12,487 bases of DNA from Cylindrodendrum hubeiense (GCA_014621425.1 JAANBB010000738.1:1-12487); one strand, 5' to 3'. Shown: positions 1 to 9,550, counted from the first letter of the stretch. Notes: generated from the letters alone by a model not told the origin. Translations and numbers: made by a program.

Positions 1-165
1 ACTGCTGCTGAGCAGGTTCTGTCCAGCGCTGTCGAGTCGGAGGCGCCCGCTGCCACGGCCACCGGCTCGGCCAGCTGCGCCGCCAAGCGCAGCCTCAGGG
101 CTCGCCGTGCCGCTAAGCGAGCTGCCAAGCAAGCTGCCAAGCGCGCTCTTGAGGGAAACCTATAG
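1..165 (+). CDS. 3' end of an unidentified gene with a basic Ala/Lys/Arg C-terminal tail (partial)
   Basis: Frame 1 is open from the window edge to TAG at 163-165, giving the last 54 residues of a protein whose start lies outside. The first half is rich in Ala, Ser, Thr and Glu (for example SSAVESEAPAATATG). The second half turns strongly basic, with the tetrad AAKR-AAKQ-AAKR encoded by three 12-base units at 109-144. Third positions are mostly G or C (gcc, aag, cgc, gtc), unlike the AT-richer DNA that follows, which supports real coding. No domain is recognisable. Such a tail could bind nucleic acid or be a disordered end, but this is inference. The stop could also belong to a final exon; no intron is seen in this piece. 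Confidence 0.6.
   Translation, partial: TAAEQVLSSAVESEAPAATATGSASCAAKRSLRARRAAKRAAKQAAKRALEGNL
109..144 (+). repeat. three 12-base in-frame coding repeats (AAKR/AAKQ/AAKR)
   Basis: Three consecutive 12-base units at 109-120, 121-132 and 133-144 each follow the pattern Ala-Ala-Lys-Arg/Gln. The second and third differ only in the last two bases (GCTGCCAAGC plus AA or GC). The first differs mainly by swapping synonymous Ala codons. The repeat makes an amphipathic-looking basic stretch at the C-terminus of the partial protein. Confidence 0.75.
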
Positions 166-665
166 GCACTCTAAGTGATCCGAGTGTTCTTGAAATGGGT
201 GGATTGAAGGGGCTGCTACCGAAGCATGGTACTTGTTTTCTTCCTTGTAAATAGTGGTGATCGCTGTCACTGTATATCAGTGTAAGCCTATGTATAAAAT
301 ATGAAAGAAACCAATACTCGGTCCATATTTGACACCGACTTAATCGTTCCATTTCTCGTGATGAACGCATGAATGAAACTTGTTCTGAGGATCTAGAAAC
401 AGGGGGTTTCACGACCATCGTGTGCATGTTCGAAACAGCAGTTAAAACAACCGGCCTGTCTAATTAATTGCGTTGATTGATAAGCTCTAACGAGGGGCAA
501 CCCTAATTGAGGGAGGGGGGAAACACAAGTAAATAAATTTTCAATCCATGATGCTTCTTCTTAACCCATCATTTTTGAGAGATGGTAGTTCTAGGCCTGT
601 GTGAGCCTGCCCCTACAATCTCGACAATAACACCTCTAGATATCTCTCAGTTTCCTAATGACACA

Positions 666-706
666 TTAGGCCTTTTCTCTTATTTTATCTATTATTTCAG
701 GCCTAA
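666..706. repeat. 8-base perfect inverted repeat around an AT-rich loop
   Basis: TTAGGCCT at 666-673 is the exact reverse complement of AGGCCTAA at 699-706, with a 25-base T/A-rich spacer between. A related CTAGGCCTG lies at 591-599. This could be a small stem-loop or an eroded transposon terminus. No matching target-site duplication was identified, so a mobile element cannot be claimed. Confidence 0.35.
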
Positions 707-972
707 AAATAGAACTTATAGTTACCCCGATAGACCTAGTTCAGGTATGAACTAGCGGTCGAATTGAAGTCACAGTCAACGACAACACTGGGTCTCAAGA
801 ACGTTGTCAGAACAGGATTGACGATGTATCTAAGGAGCCGGCTGGTCCGGCCTCTATTCATCACAGCTGGAGGCTCTTGGCCGCCATCTCCTTCCTTCTT
901 TGTTTGCTAGGCCAGTTGTCATCGCCATGCAGTCCGCCTTTTTGTGGTCGCACAGCTTGACAAGCATCGGAC

Positions 973-1218
973 TTAGCAGCGGGCCAAGTTCAACATTAGG
1001 AACAACGTACCGTATGCCATATTTATCCCGGCCCCGATCATCACTGCAGCTCCAGATCCTCGAATCATGATGCTCCACGCTTTTCGCGTTGGAGCTTCCC
1101 CGGTTGCTTGCGTCATACTAGCACATGATCCATAAACACACAACAGTATCTCTCCGAGTGCCCAAATGCTTGTGGGGCCACCTGGATCAAATCGGATTTG
1201 AGCCGGTGTGCAGCCCAG
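973..1218 (-). other. unidentified hydrophobic open stretch (possible gene remnant)
   Basis: On the minus strand one frame is open for about 81 codons between TAA at 1221-1219 and TAA at 975-973, with an internal ATG at 1116-1114. It would encode two hydrophobic stretches, one beginning SIWALGEILLCVYGS and one beginning GSGAAVMIGAGINMAYG, separated by a charged loop (GEAPTRK). This reads like part of a multi-span membrane protein, but I recognise no family. Another minus-strand open stretch with a hydrophobic centre (1573-1343) lies upstream in a different frame. It could be a decayed gene, exons of an unrecognised gene, or chance. Confidence 0.15.
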
Positions 1219-2178
1219 TTAGTAGATACCTCATTTGGTGCTGAGCTCTCACAGAATTATTGGTATCTGTCAAACTTGGGCAAGTCCCGAGTTGTCTCAC
1301 AAGCATTTGGTCACTCAAAAGATAACGCTCGTCAACCTGATATCAGAGTGGCTTTGATTCAGAAGCCGAGCCGATTGAGCCTATGAGCCAATGCCAGCGA
1401 GTAACATAAGTAACACAAGCTACGCCAAATGAAGCAGCAACCCACATCTCACATGGCTCAGCACTCCCCTTGAGAGTCATTATCACGCATATCAGGCATT
1501 TGTAATCAATTGTAGTCTCCGTTAATGGGCAAATGCATCTAGCTGACAAAGCTATCGTCACACCTGTGGTCATGAGACGATCTTTTGGGCTTTACTTGCT
1601 TTTCCTATTCCGAGAATGAGATCATTGACATCATCATCATGGCAATGATACGTAAGTGGATTCTAGCAGATCCTATCGGGAACATAAGGGATAGGAGAGT
1701 GCGGTAAGGCAACATTTGGGTCACGAACAGGGATTCGGTCCTACCCGAGAGAGGAAAATGAACAATACATTCAGATACACCGAACTTGTGTGGTGATGGA
1801 TGTCTCAACGATTCCTGGATATCCTAAGAAATACACTGCCCTCGCCATAGCCATACAATAACTGAATCCTGTTTGCCTGTCACCAGATTTTGCGGCTATT
1901 CAATGTCACTTCATGTACCTGAGCCTTGGGGGCTGTCATGTGGGGAACGGTACCCAAGTGTTACCTTACCGCACCCTGAGGGGAACCTCAAATTCCTTTA
2001 TGAACTACAGTCCCTATGGTTCTCATTTACTCAGGAAACTAAAGCATATCCTCAATCATCCAATGTAACCCCAACATCAGATGCAACGTTCATCGTCATT
2101 CAGCTCTTCACCTATTGATTCTTCTATTGAGTAGCTGCTCCCCGCTATTGGCACCGCGATAACTACAACTATATCGAA

Positions 2179-4062
2179 ATGTACCCCTCGGACGTCCATG
2201 TCGCTGTCATTGGCGCTGGTAGGTCCATTAGCCCTAGCAAAGCTATCCACGGCATCCACTAACAAGCGACCAAGGACCTGCAGGTCTCGCCGCCATCAAG
2301 TCGATGTTGGAGGAGGGCTTCAATGTCACTGGATTCGAGCGACGGCCAAATGCCGGCGGCTTGTGGGCTTTCTCGGAGAACCCACAGATCACCTCCGCGA
2401 CGAAGAGTACCAAGTCACAGTACAGCAAGTTCTTGGTGAGCACTAGCGCGCCGCAGCGTCCAGGAATCACAAACTGACATTCAAAGTTACCTTTCAGTGA
2501 CTACCCGCTGCCGGATGGTATTAATAATGGGCCCCTGGCTGTGGTCCTAGATTGTGCTAATGAGCTCTGGGTAGATTTACCGCTGCATCCTAATGCTGCA
2601 GACTTGGCTGTATATTACCAGAGCTACGCGAAACATTTCGGCCTCCTGAAAAGGATCAAGTTCAATGTTGTTGTTAGATCCTTGTCAAGAACCGAGGATG
2701 GCACCAAGTGGGCCCTCTTGCTCGAAGACGAGGTCTCTCCTCGGGTGTTTGACAAGGTGATTATGGCGACGGGTACAGAAGTAACTCCCAACATTCCCAA
2801 GATAGAAGGGTTTGATCTCTTCAAAGGTCGTTTCCTCCACAGTCAAGCTTACAAGGGGTACGACTTTTATGCCTAGCTTTCGTCAGGTCTCAGTTGCTAA
2901 ACTACCGTATAGGCCGGACGACTTCGCGGGTCAGAATGTCATCGTTATTGGCAAGGGAAATACTGCGGGTGACTGTGTAGTGGTAAGCCATCTCGAATCC
3001 CAATGGAGGGTCACATAAGGACGATGGCCGACTGCCCAACCAAACCTAACCGGACTCGCAGGATTTGACTTCACGCTCGTCCAAAGTATATTGGTCGCAT
3101 CGCCGAGGAGCCATGATCTTGCCGCGGTTCACAAGCGGCACCCGCTTGGACGCATTTGCATCGTGGAAGAGGACGCGCGTGATGTTTTGGGTGGGCAACG
3201 TGATGCCGGCGCTCCACCGATGGATCATGCACCTCTACTTGACATGGATAGTTAGGTTGGCGTGGGGCAATCTCGACCCTCAATGGCGACTCGACAGAAA
3301 TGTCTACCAGGCCACTACCACCTCAGCATATGTCTTCAACGACCGTATCATCCCGGCGCTGCGGAATGGACGCGTCACATCGACAGCGAGCGTGCGCAAA
3401 ATTGTAGGACTCGCTCGGTGGAGTTAGACGACGGGACTGTGCTCGAGGATGTTGATTCCATAATCGCGTGCACAGGCTACATCAACACACTCGAGATGCT
3501 CGAGGGTATCGTATCATACTCGCAGCCGCATCCCGATGTCCGACCGATAGCAGATCTGTACCATGGCATGTTCCCGCCCGGATACATCGATTCACTGGCG
3601 TGTCTCAACTATACCATTGGCATAGATTCAACCATCACCTGCAAGGAGCTGGCATCGATGGCCATCGCGCAGGTCTGGGCCGGCAAGTCGAAACTCCCAT
3701 CGACGGAGGAAATGGAGGTCCAAATACGCAAACAACAGACGTAGTTCACTGAGCTAACGCTCGAGTCGCCGATCGCGATATGGAATGTCATCGTCGAGCC
3801 GCACGAATGGCTCAAGTTCGTCAACGAAACAGCAGGCACGGGAGTGTATGAGAACCTTTGCTTGACGCTCCAAGGTATCCGATTCTTCATGCGTGAGCCG
3901 AAGCTCTCCTATATGATGCAGTGCCGAGTGAACACCCCACACATCTATCGGCTGTTTGAGACGGGCAAACGGAAGGCGTGGGATGGAGCACGGGAGGCGA
4001 TTGAACATGTCAATCATCTAAGTGACATCGACCTTGCCGAGGTGAAGCGGAAGACTGCTTGA
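2179..4062 (+). pseudogene. FMO-type flavin-containing monooxygenase pseudogene (six exons, one frameshift, one internal stop)
   Basis: The protein family oxygenates soft nucleophiles (N, S) or ketones using FAD and NADPH. Inferred exons are 2179-2218, 2275-2435, 2487-2517, 2575-2857, 2913-2982 and 3062-4062; all five introns are GT..AG and most have a clear branch site (CTAAC at 2259, CTGAC at 2474, CTAAT at 2557, CTAAC at 3046). Splicing gives the FAD motif VIGAGPAG (residues 10-17), FERRPNAGGLW, the linker ATGT (142-145), the FMO signature FKGRFLHSQAY (160-170, pattern FxGxxxHxxxY), the NADPH-site motif GKGNTA (185-190), SHRRG, and ACTGY (about 331-335). The frame breaks after residue 311: codons before 3409 and after 3412 are in different frames, consistent with one lost base at about 3410. 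An in-frame TAG lies at 3742-3744, after which about 105 codons still resemble the family's C-terminus (YRLFETGKRKAW) up to TGA at 4060-4062. Read as it stands, translation would stop after about 316 residues against about 528 inferred for the ancestor. A sequencing error could explain one break but less easily both. The FMO assignment is strong, the substrate unknown. Confidence 0.88.
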
Positions 4063-5026
4063 ATTGAGCCTCGAGTTAACAGATACATAGAAGCTGTGAG
4101 TCAGTTCAATTGAATTTAGGCATAGTAGCTGGGTAGAGTTCAAGATGAATTTCGTTCTTCTTGATAATCATGTTTTAATCGCATCAAATAATGAAACACG
4201 CTCCAGCTATATGAAGTCCATGGGGCGATGGGTGAGAACGCTCACCGGCCAAATCAGCTCCACCCGCGAGCCTCAAAAGCCAGCTCTAGGGTAGCGCGAT
4301 TGATCTCGACGAAAATCCGGGTAATATAACAATCACACATAAACGACGCAAGCAATTGACAACGAAAATGCACAGTGAGTGTGATAATCCATCAAGAAGA
4401 GAAGCCATCAAAAAATACGGCAACCCGATTGGGAATTAAAGATTGTAGTGACACCTTAGGTGGAACCGAATAAAGCGAAGAAACTAAAGGATACACATTC
4501 CTTCTTACAAAAAACCCGAAACAAAATTCCCCTATTCTTATTAACCTATTTTCATGATACTTATCTCTGTGCATCCTATCTTAAAAATATGAATAATCAT
4601 CATACCTTACGCAGTGTCTAACAAGTATGAACATCAATGATGGCACTGAAACTAAGATGGATATGACGAAATGCCAAGCTTTTAGTGCAATATCAACTCC
4701 ATAAATACCCTACTCGCCGCTTGTTGCCTAACTCCGTGCTGTTACTCCATACGTTCCCCGCTGGCTAAAATAAAAGACCCAGGGCTCCCGCCTGATGAAG
4801 AGGAATGCGTGCCACTTGAGCTGGCCCTAAATTAGGCCCTGTATATGTGGGAGTGTGGCAAATTATATTGCGGAGTTCTTCGTATCCAGCTTCAAGGGAC
4901 ACTGTTGTACTACGGTCATGGATGTTTGTAAGATCTCGAGTAGGTCATTACCACTGAGAGTATGGCTGGCTAAGGGGGGCTTGATAGCCTTGAGTTCTGC
5001 CAAGATAAAATGCGCTTCTCATCAAT
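4063..5026. other. AT-rich intergenic region, no gene recognised
   Basis: This stretch follows the FMO relic and contains only short open frames in all six readings. It is AT-rich with several A and T runs (for example about 4140-4210 and 4380-4620). An imperfect palindrome, GGCCCTAA followed by TTAGGCCC, lies at about 4823-4839. The minus strand between about 4700 and 5026 may be a further decayed part of the transposase relic at 5027-5308, because it directly follows it, but I could not find the second catalytic motif (usually DNxxxH) there. No terminal inverted repeats were identified. Confidence 0.45.
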
Positions 5027-5308
5027 CTATTTCCTGACATTGAGGTTTAAGATCTCTCTGATGGGGACCTCTTCGGTCATTCCGCTATTACTCTTAGTAG
5101 AGATCACACCCCATACTAATAAGCTGCTAAATATTCAGTTGATGACTGCCTCGTAATGCAACTGCTTGATATATCTTTCAACAACCTCCTTTCGCTCTTT
5201 CGAACTTGAGGGATCCGTGTGCGTGCCAGGCTTCCCAGCAATTTAAGCTCTGCCCTCATCAGCGCAACTAAAACAGCACTCATCAGAGAAGATGACCTTC
5301 TTGTAGCC
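5027..5308 (-). mobile_element. decayed fragment of a Tc1/mariner-type transposase
   Basis: A single minus-strand frame from 5308 down to TAG at 5029-5027 reads KKVIFSDECCF near its start and VWGVIST about 55 residues later. In Tc1/mariner transposases a segment like W..VIFSDE..F carries the first catalytic aspartate of the DDE/D triad, and VMVWG lies some 40-50 residues further on, so order and spacing fit. The frame is interrupted by TAA at 5245-5243 and TGA at 5137-5135 but otherwise stays in register, as expected of an old point-mutated copy; TGG and CGA codons turning into stops would suit RIP. The helix-turn-helix N-terminus, the second catalytic motif and the terminal repeats are not recognisable. 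Family assignment rests on two short motifs and is tentative. Confidence 0.4.
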
Positions 5309-5542
5309 TGAAGGCGCGGCCGTAGCTCGACAGCTGCTTTATTTTATTATTATTTTTCTTTCATATGTATGCCGCAGTGAGATTTTCTGTTTATTATTAT
5401 TTTCAACTTCCGGCTTTCCTTCTCGGTATAGCACAAAACCCCGTGTAGTTCGGCAAATTTGAATACAGCAGGAAGCCAGGCCTTCTTCGCTATTTGTTGA
5501 TTCCCCCAATGCGCCTTGGGAATAAAAAAATAAGCATGCACC
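5309..5542. other. AT-rich junction between transposase relic and gene fragment
   Basis: This segment holds two ATT-type simple runs (about 5342-5355 and 5390-5403) about 40 bases apart, and a T/A-rich edge with an A7 run at 5524-5530. On the minus strand the frame following the gene fragment stays open for some 65 codons past the end of homology (to 5339), but the added residues match nothing in the related gene at 10730. It is probably the broken 5' part of the transposon or insertion debris. Confidence 0.35.
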
Positions 5543-5792
5543 CATCAAGACACCAGCGACAATTTTGTCTTTGCGGAGCAGCTTCTCGACATGCACGTAG
5601 CGATCGCTTGTGCCGAGGATGCCGAGGATGACGATGGCGGCGCACAAGGCCGTGGCCCACTCCGGCACCAGAAAAGTGGGCTAATGTTTACTGAAGGTCT
5701 GAGCATGGGAGTCTTGGGGGTAAATGGATATAGTTGTGAAAGGAGTGGATGAAGTGGTTCCCTCGGCATATTTAGGGTTGGTGAAGGATATC
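5543..5792 (-). pseudogene. truncated inverted copy of the 5' end of the fungal rhodopsin-like gene at 10730-12024
   Basis: The minus strand here aligns along its whole length with plus-strand 10661-10908. The 5' UTR match includes an identical 18-mer, GATATCCTTCACCAACCC (5792-5775 and 10661-10678). The coding match covers about 62 residues, roughly half identical, with SIY, FSK, CAAI, RVEKLLR-like VEKLLR and DKIVAG shared. It is dead: the ATG position is ATA (5731-5729), codon 17 is TAG (5683-5681, Lys in the intact gene), and homology stops abruptly after the equivalent of residue 60, well before the other six helices. Nine extra bases come from a tandem duplication at 5612-5629. Divergence is too high for a recent copy, so it is an old duplication or the stub of a lost paralogue. 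The minus-strand open frame of 109 codons at 5668-5339 is this relic plus unrelated DNA. Confidence 0.82.
5612..5629 (-). repeat. 9-base tandem duplication inside the gene relic
   Basis: GCCGAGGAT occurs twice in direct succession (5612-5620 and 5621-5629), coding on the minus strand for Ile-Leu-Gly twice. The intact gene at 10730 has a single, shorter segment at this point, so the duplication explains the extra three residues before the shared RY-VEKLL block. Confidence 0.7.
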
Positions 5793-7100
5793 ACGTGTGG
5801 GTAGTTGAGTTCTTGACTAGGTTAAGACTTATGAAACTGAATTACTACATGCGGCTGGCATTAGTTGCACCAAACTCACACGGATATATTTAAGCCGGTG
5901 CTGTGCGGGTGATGGGTAAGATGACGTTCGTGAGAATAATCGAGCTGATGAATCCCTCGGTTGGGGGGCATGGATGCATTTTGTTGCGGAGCAAAACAGC
6001 TATCTCGATTTTAACTGGTAAGGCTGTACTTGGGCTGGCGACTTCTTTCTCTCAAAGTCATCTGTCGTAGTCATTTCATGACGATTGAAATAAATAAAGA
6101 CGGTGCCGGCTAAGATCAAGTCCCTAGGCCCCAGGTCGGGGAAATCTCACGATACTTCCCATCACGATGGTGGCCTTGAGTTCTATGCCAAGCAGAAAGG
6201 GGCTCTAGTGGAAATTAGTCACAGGAGTTGGTTAGGCGGCGAGATAGCTTGCGAGCGGCAGGGGTCATACGGCACTGGCATTCCGTAGATAGGAGCTGTA
6301 ATACGCGTGACTCTATTTCGCAGAGCAGTCATTCATCTGACCAATTCTCGTACGCTGTTGAACGCATTGGCCGAATTGCTCGACATTCATCTCATGGTCT
6401 TTTCAGCTTGATGGCGCCTTGCAGCTGGGCTCCCTTAGCTTCCCAGCCGCGTCCTGTTGGAGCGACGCCGCCGGGGACGAGCAATTAGCGGGGAAGTTTA
6501 AACGCCTAGGAAGCCAAAGAAATGGGCAACGGACAAGGAAGCAAGAAAAGCAAGGAAGGATCTAGCGGCTAGCTCAGCAGATCGTTCGGCTGGCCCTGGC
6601 GGCAGAGCGAGAAATGGCCTGCCCTGACTCGCTCGGGGAAAGCGACGGGGAAAGCTTCCAGAAACGAAACGCGCGCGGGCTATATTTTAGCATTGTTGGC
6701 TCCGATCGCTGTGGTTGAAGCCGGACCCCTACAGCAGGATCAGGCCCCTTGGCGAAGGATCGCCGTTCCCAACATGCATGCACGGTAAACTCCCACGAGG
6801 GAGCTAATCATAGGGCTGAGTTTGTGGTTCAACGTGGGCCTTGAGCCGCAATTGATGCACTGAGACATATATCTGATGGAGATTATTATTTTGATGACGA
6901 ACGAAGAGGTGAATGCGACATCGGCGCGCCGAGTCAGGTTGCCAAGGCCGTGTTGGTGTCGCAGCTATCTTGTGCTCCCATGTCGAGCCCAGCTAGCCAT
7001 TGCGGCACAGATGACCCACGGCTATGGAACACACCAACAAGCGGCGCCGACCGAGACTACCCCTTTAGCCAGTGGAATGGCTAATTGGCGCTGCCGACCT
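5793..7100. other. intergenic region, no gene recognised
   Basis: The palindrome CACGTG lies at the left edge (5792-5797), directly upstream of the gene relic. Open frames are short on both strands (the longest, about 85 codons, lies at 6228-6488), overlap one another and match no family I know. Composition shifts from AT-richer (to about 6.1 kb) to GC-richer (from about 6.4 kb). No tRNA, rRNA or clear repeat was seen. Confidence 0.45.
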
Positions 7101-9510
7101 AGCTTGGCAACATTACCAGTATAACCGTGCCCTATAATTCTCGCAAGGAGAAGTACTGCGGGAACCGGCCCGGCCATAGACTAATGGGCGAAGGATGGAG
7201 GATAGCGCATTCAGTAAGAGCCGGACCGGGTTGCTGTTGTTGTCCGTTGTGGTCTCGTATATGATATGACGGAAGATTTCTCTCCTGCTAAAGCCAGGAG
7301 CGGTTCATGCAATGGCAAGACTTGGGAGAGACGAGGGATGTTAAATCAGCACACTCGACACTCGGCAGTGACAGATGCTGGACCACCTGACGGATGGTTG
7401 CATCGGGAGGGTTGGCAGATGCTGGTAGATGCAAGGCACGGCGCAGCGACTTTTCGGTCTTGGCTGGGCCGCAAGGGTGGTGAGTGGGTGAGCAGGTGAG
7501 AGGGTGGCCTCGATAGCCAACAGGTGAAGGCCATGGTGAAGCTCATTTAATGCGTGCCGCTATTTACTAGGATGGAAACGGAGGGAGCCGGTGAGGTGGG
7601 AGTCCCAACAAGGCATGTCAATATCACCTTGGGATCCAAGTCGGCCCCGACTCTCACGGAGGCACCAGGGGAGGGGGTGGCGCCATCGAGCATCGCCGTC
7701 AGGCTGTCGAGACGGTGAACAAGACAGGCTCAGGCACCGTCACTTGTCATATCTGGTCTCTGCGACGGCCAGAGGCCCCCAGGGAGCCCGACAAGAGATG
7801 TCGGGACTTGGACCCGGTGGGGGAAGGCCTGGTTGCAGGGACGCGGCCTGGGCGCCGGAAGTGGGATAGGACGGAGCAATTCGATAGTGTGCGACGGGCC
7901 ACGGGGGACGCAGGTGAGACGGTTTGATGAGAGCTGGCACGGAGCCGTCCACGATGGGACAGCGTCTACAGCAGGAGCGGGTGGTTTGACGCGAAGCAAG
8001 TCGGCCTGAATATCGGATCTATTGGATCATGGACGAATTGATGGCGGATGGGGAATCTGGGCGACAGCCGGGGGGGACGACGACGACGGTGGTGGCCCTA
8101 GTCGTCTAGCGCAGGCCCACCGAACTTGGGGAGACGGTCTGGTCTCGCGTTGATGGCGCGGAATCCACGGATCGCAAGCAGCGGCGCCATCGACGACAAC
8201 CACGCGTACGATGCGACTCACCCGGTGCAATGCGCATGGGCGAAAGTCGAGATGAAAAAGCCGCCCCCTAAACCCGGATGCGTCGTGTAGGTGCGCCGCC
8301 GTGGACCCGTCCAAGCGCCGCCGCCATGCGTAGCGAGCGAGCGCGCAGCGGCTCACACGCGGACGATGGCCGCGGATCCAGCACGGCGGCGGAGGCACGG
8401 AGAATTGGGCGACCCCCAGGGCCAGGGCCGCGGCGCCATCGCGAGCGACGCTGGAGGCAGCAGAAACCGTTAGGGGTCCCCGTAGGCTATGGCGCGCCTC
8501 CCTGCAGCGCGACGGCCTGCCCCTTGTAGCGCAGTCTCCCTCCTGGCGAGTTAGCGTGCGGGCCCCTGGCCCCCTAGGCCTGGGCTGCGGGGTTGGGGCC
8601 CTCGTGCGGTGAGGGACGGATCCCTGCGGCGGTTTGGCCATCTGTCGTCCCCAAGACACACCTTGAATGCGTTACGTTCGCTTTATGTAACAACATGACT
8701 TTTCCTTGGACGGCGCACCTGTTTTCCCACAATTCCCCCAGAGTGTGACTGTTCGAATGCCTTTCCCCAGGTTCTCCAGCGGTTCTGCACATGGCCTTGC
8801 CCGCGATTGACAGTCCCACCAGACTCCGTTTTCCCCGGACTGGATCGCAGCCATGTCTATCCGGACGACATGTCTCGGCGGGCGATGCAGACGCATCGGA
8901 GATCGGGACTTCGAGAAGGAAGGAAAAAAAAGAAAGCCGGCTCCCCTTCTGGAACCCTCGCTCCCCCCAATCACAGGCGCTGCCGCGACGCGGAGCCTGG
9001 CCATCCCGTCTCCCCGATCTTCCCACGTGCGCCACAAACCATCCCAGCAGCCAACACACCGGCCCATGCCCAGGCCTAAGCACGGCAGGGGACGCTGCCG
9101 AAGCACAGGCGCGAGAGCGCTGCTGCTGTGTGGCTGCGCTGCCGTCTGCAGATATCGGCGCGGCGCTGTGTGCAGTGGATGATGTTATGGCTTCTGTCAG
9201 CGATTTCCCGCCCAACAAACAGGGGTCGCGGGACAGATTACAGTGCGTTCCCTCGCCCCCGGCCGCCCTCTCGCAATGCCACCTTGCCTGTTTTATTCTT
9301 AGTGAGCCGGCTCCGGGCCCATGCCATGATCCCTTCCAATTATCCCAGGCCGCTGTGGCACATCAAGTGCGTCTTGGCCCGGCGCGGCCAGATGTAGCAG
9401 CGCAATTGCCATTGGCCTGGCGCGCGGCCCACCCGGATCCCGCCGTGTCAACGGTATGACCACGGCTCTGCTTGCACCACCACAAGCCGCGCCCTACGCC
9501 TCTGGCCTCA

Positions 9511-9550
9511 TATCTAGGCCTCTTTAGCCCTCTCTAGGCCTCTCTAGGCG
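9511..9550. repeat. four tandem 10-base units (TCTCTAGGCC type)
   Basis: Four consecutive decamers, TATCTAGGCC, TCTTTAGCCC, TCTCTAGGCC and TCTCTAGGCG, run head to tail with one or two differences each from a TCTCTAGGCC consensus. They sit about 1.2 kb upstream of the rhodopsin-like gene. Function is unknown; a 10-base period is close to one DNA helical turn. Confidence 0.75.

Larger units (their letters stand above)
166..2178. other. AT-richer intergenic region, no recognised gene
   Basis: About 2 kb separate the upstream stop codon from the FMO start. By eye the GC content is clearly lower than in the right half of the window. Open stretches on both strands are short, mutually overlapping and match no family I recognise. 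The first few hundred bases presumably hold the 3' UTR of the upstream gene, and the last few hundred the former promoter of the FMO gene. No tRNA or rRNA was seen. A short inverted repeat and a set of hydrophobic minus-strand open stretches are listed separately. Confidence 0.55.

Noticed and set aside
2275..2282. Alternative acceptor CTGCAG at 2278-2283 for FMO intron 1
   Set aside because: It would delete the Pro-Ala of the GAGPAG FAD motif; the acceptor at 2274 restores it in frame.
2436..2497. Alternative acceptor TTTCAG at 2497 for FMO intron 2
   Set aside because: It would put TGA directly in frame; the acceptor at 2486 keeps the frame and gives the family-typical FSDYPLPD.
4360..4455. 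Possible plus-strand helix-turn-helix of a transposase (residues like KPSKNTATRLGI)
   Set aside because: Only a dozen suggestive residues, opposite strand to the transposase relic, no supporting second motif.
5681..5683. RIP as the cause of the codon-17 stop in the rhodopsin-like relic
   Set aside because: The change from a Lys codon (AAG) to TAG is A-to-T, not the C-to-T that RIP makes; only the ATG-to-ATA change suits RIP.
8027..8659. 210-codon minus-strand open frame
   Set aside because: Arg/Pro/Ser-rich translation without motif, overlapped by open frames on the other strand; expected in very GC-rich DNA.
8574..9459. Overlapping 214-codon minus and 222-codon plus open frames
   Set aside because: They occupy the same DNA on opposite strands, show no domain, no convincing introns and low-complexity composition.
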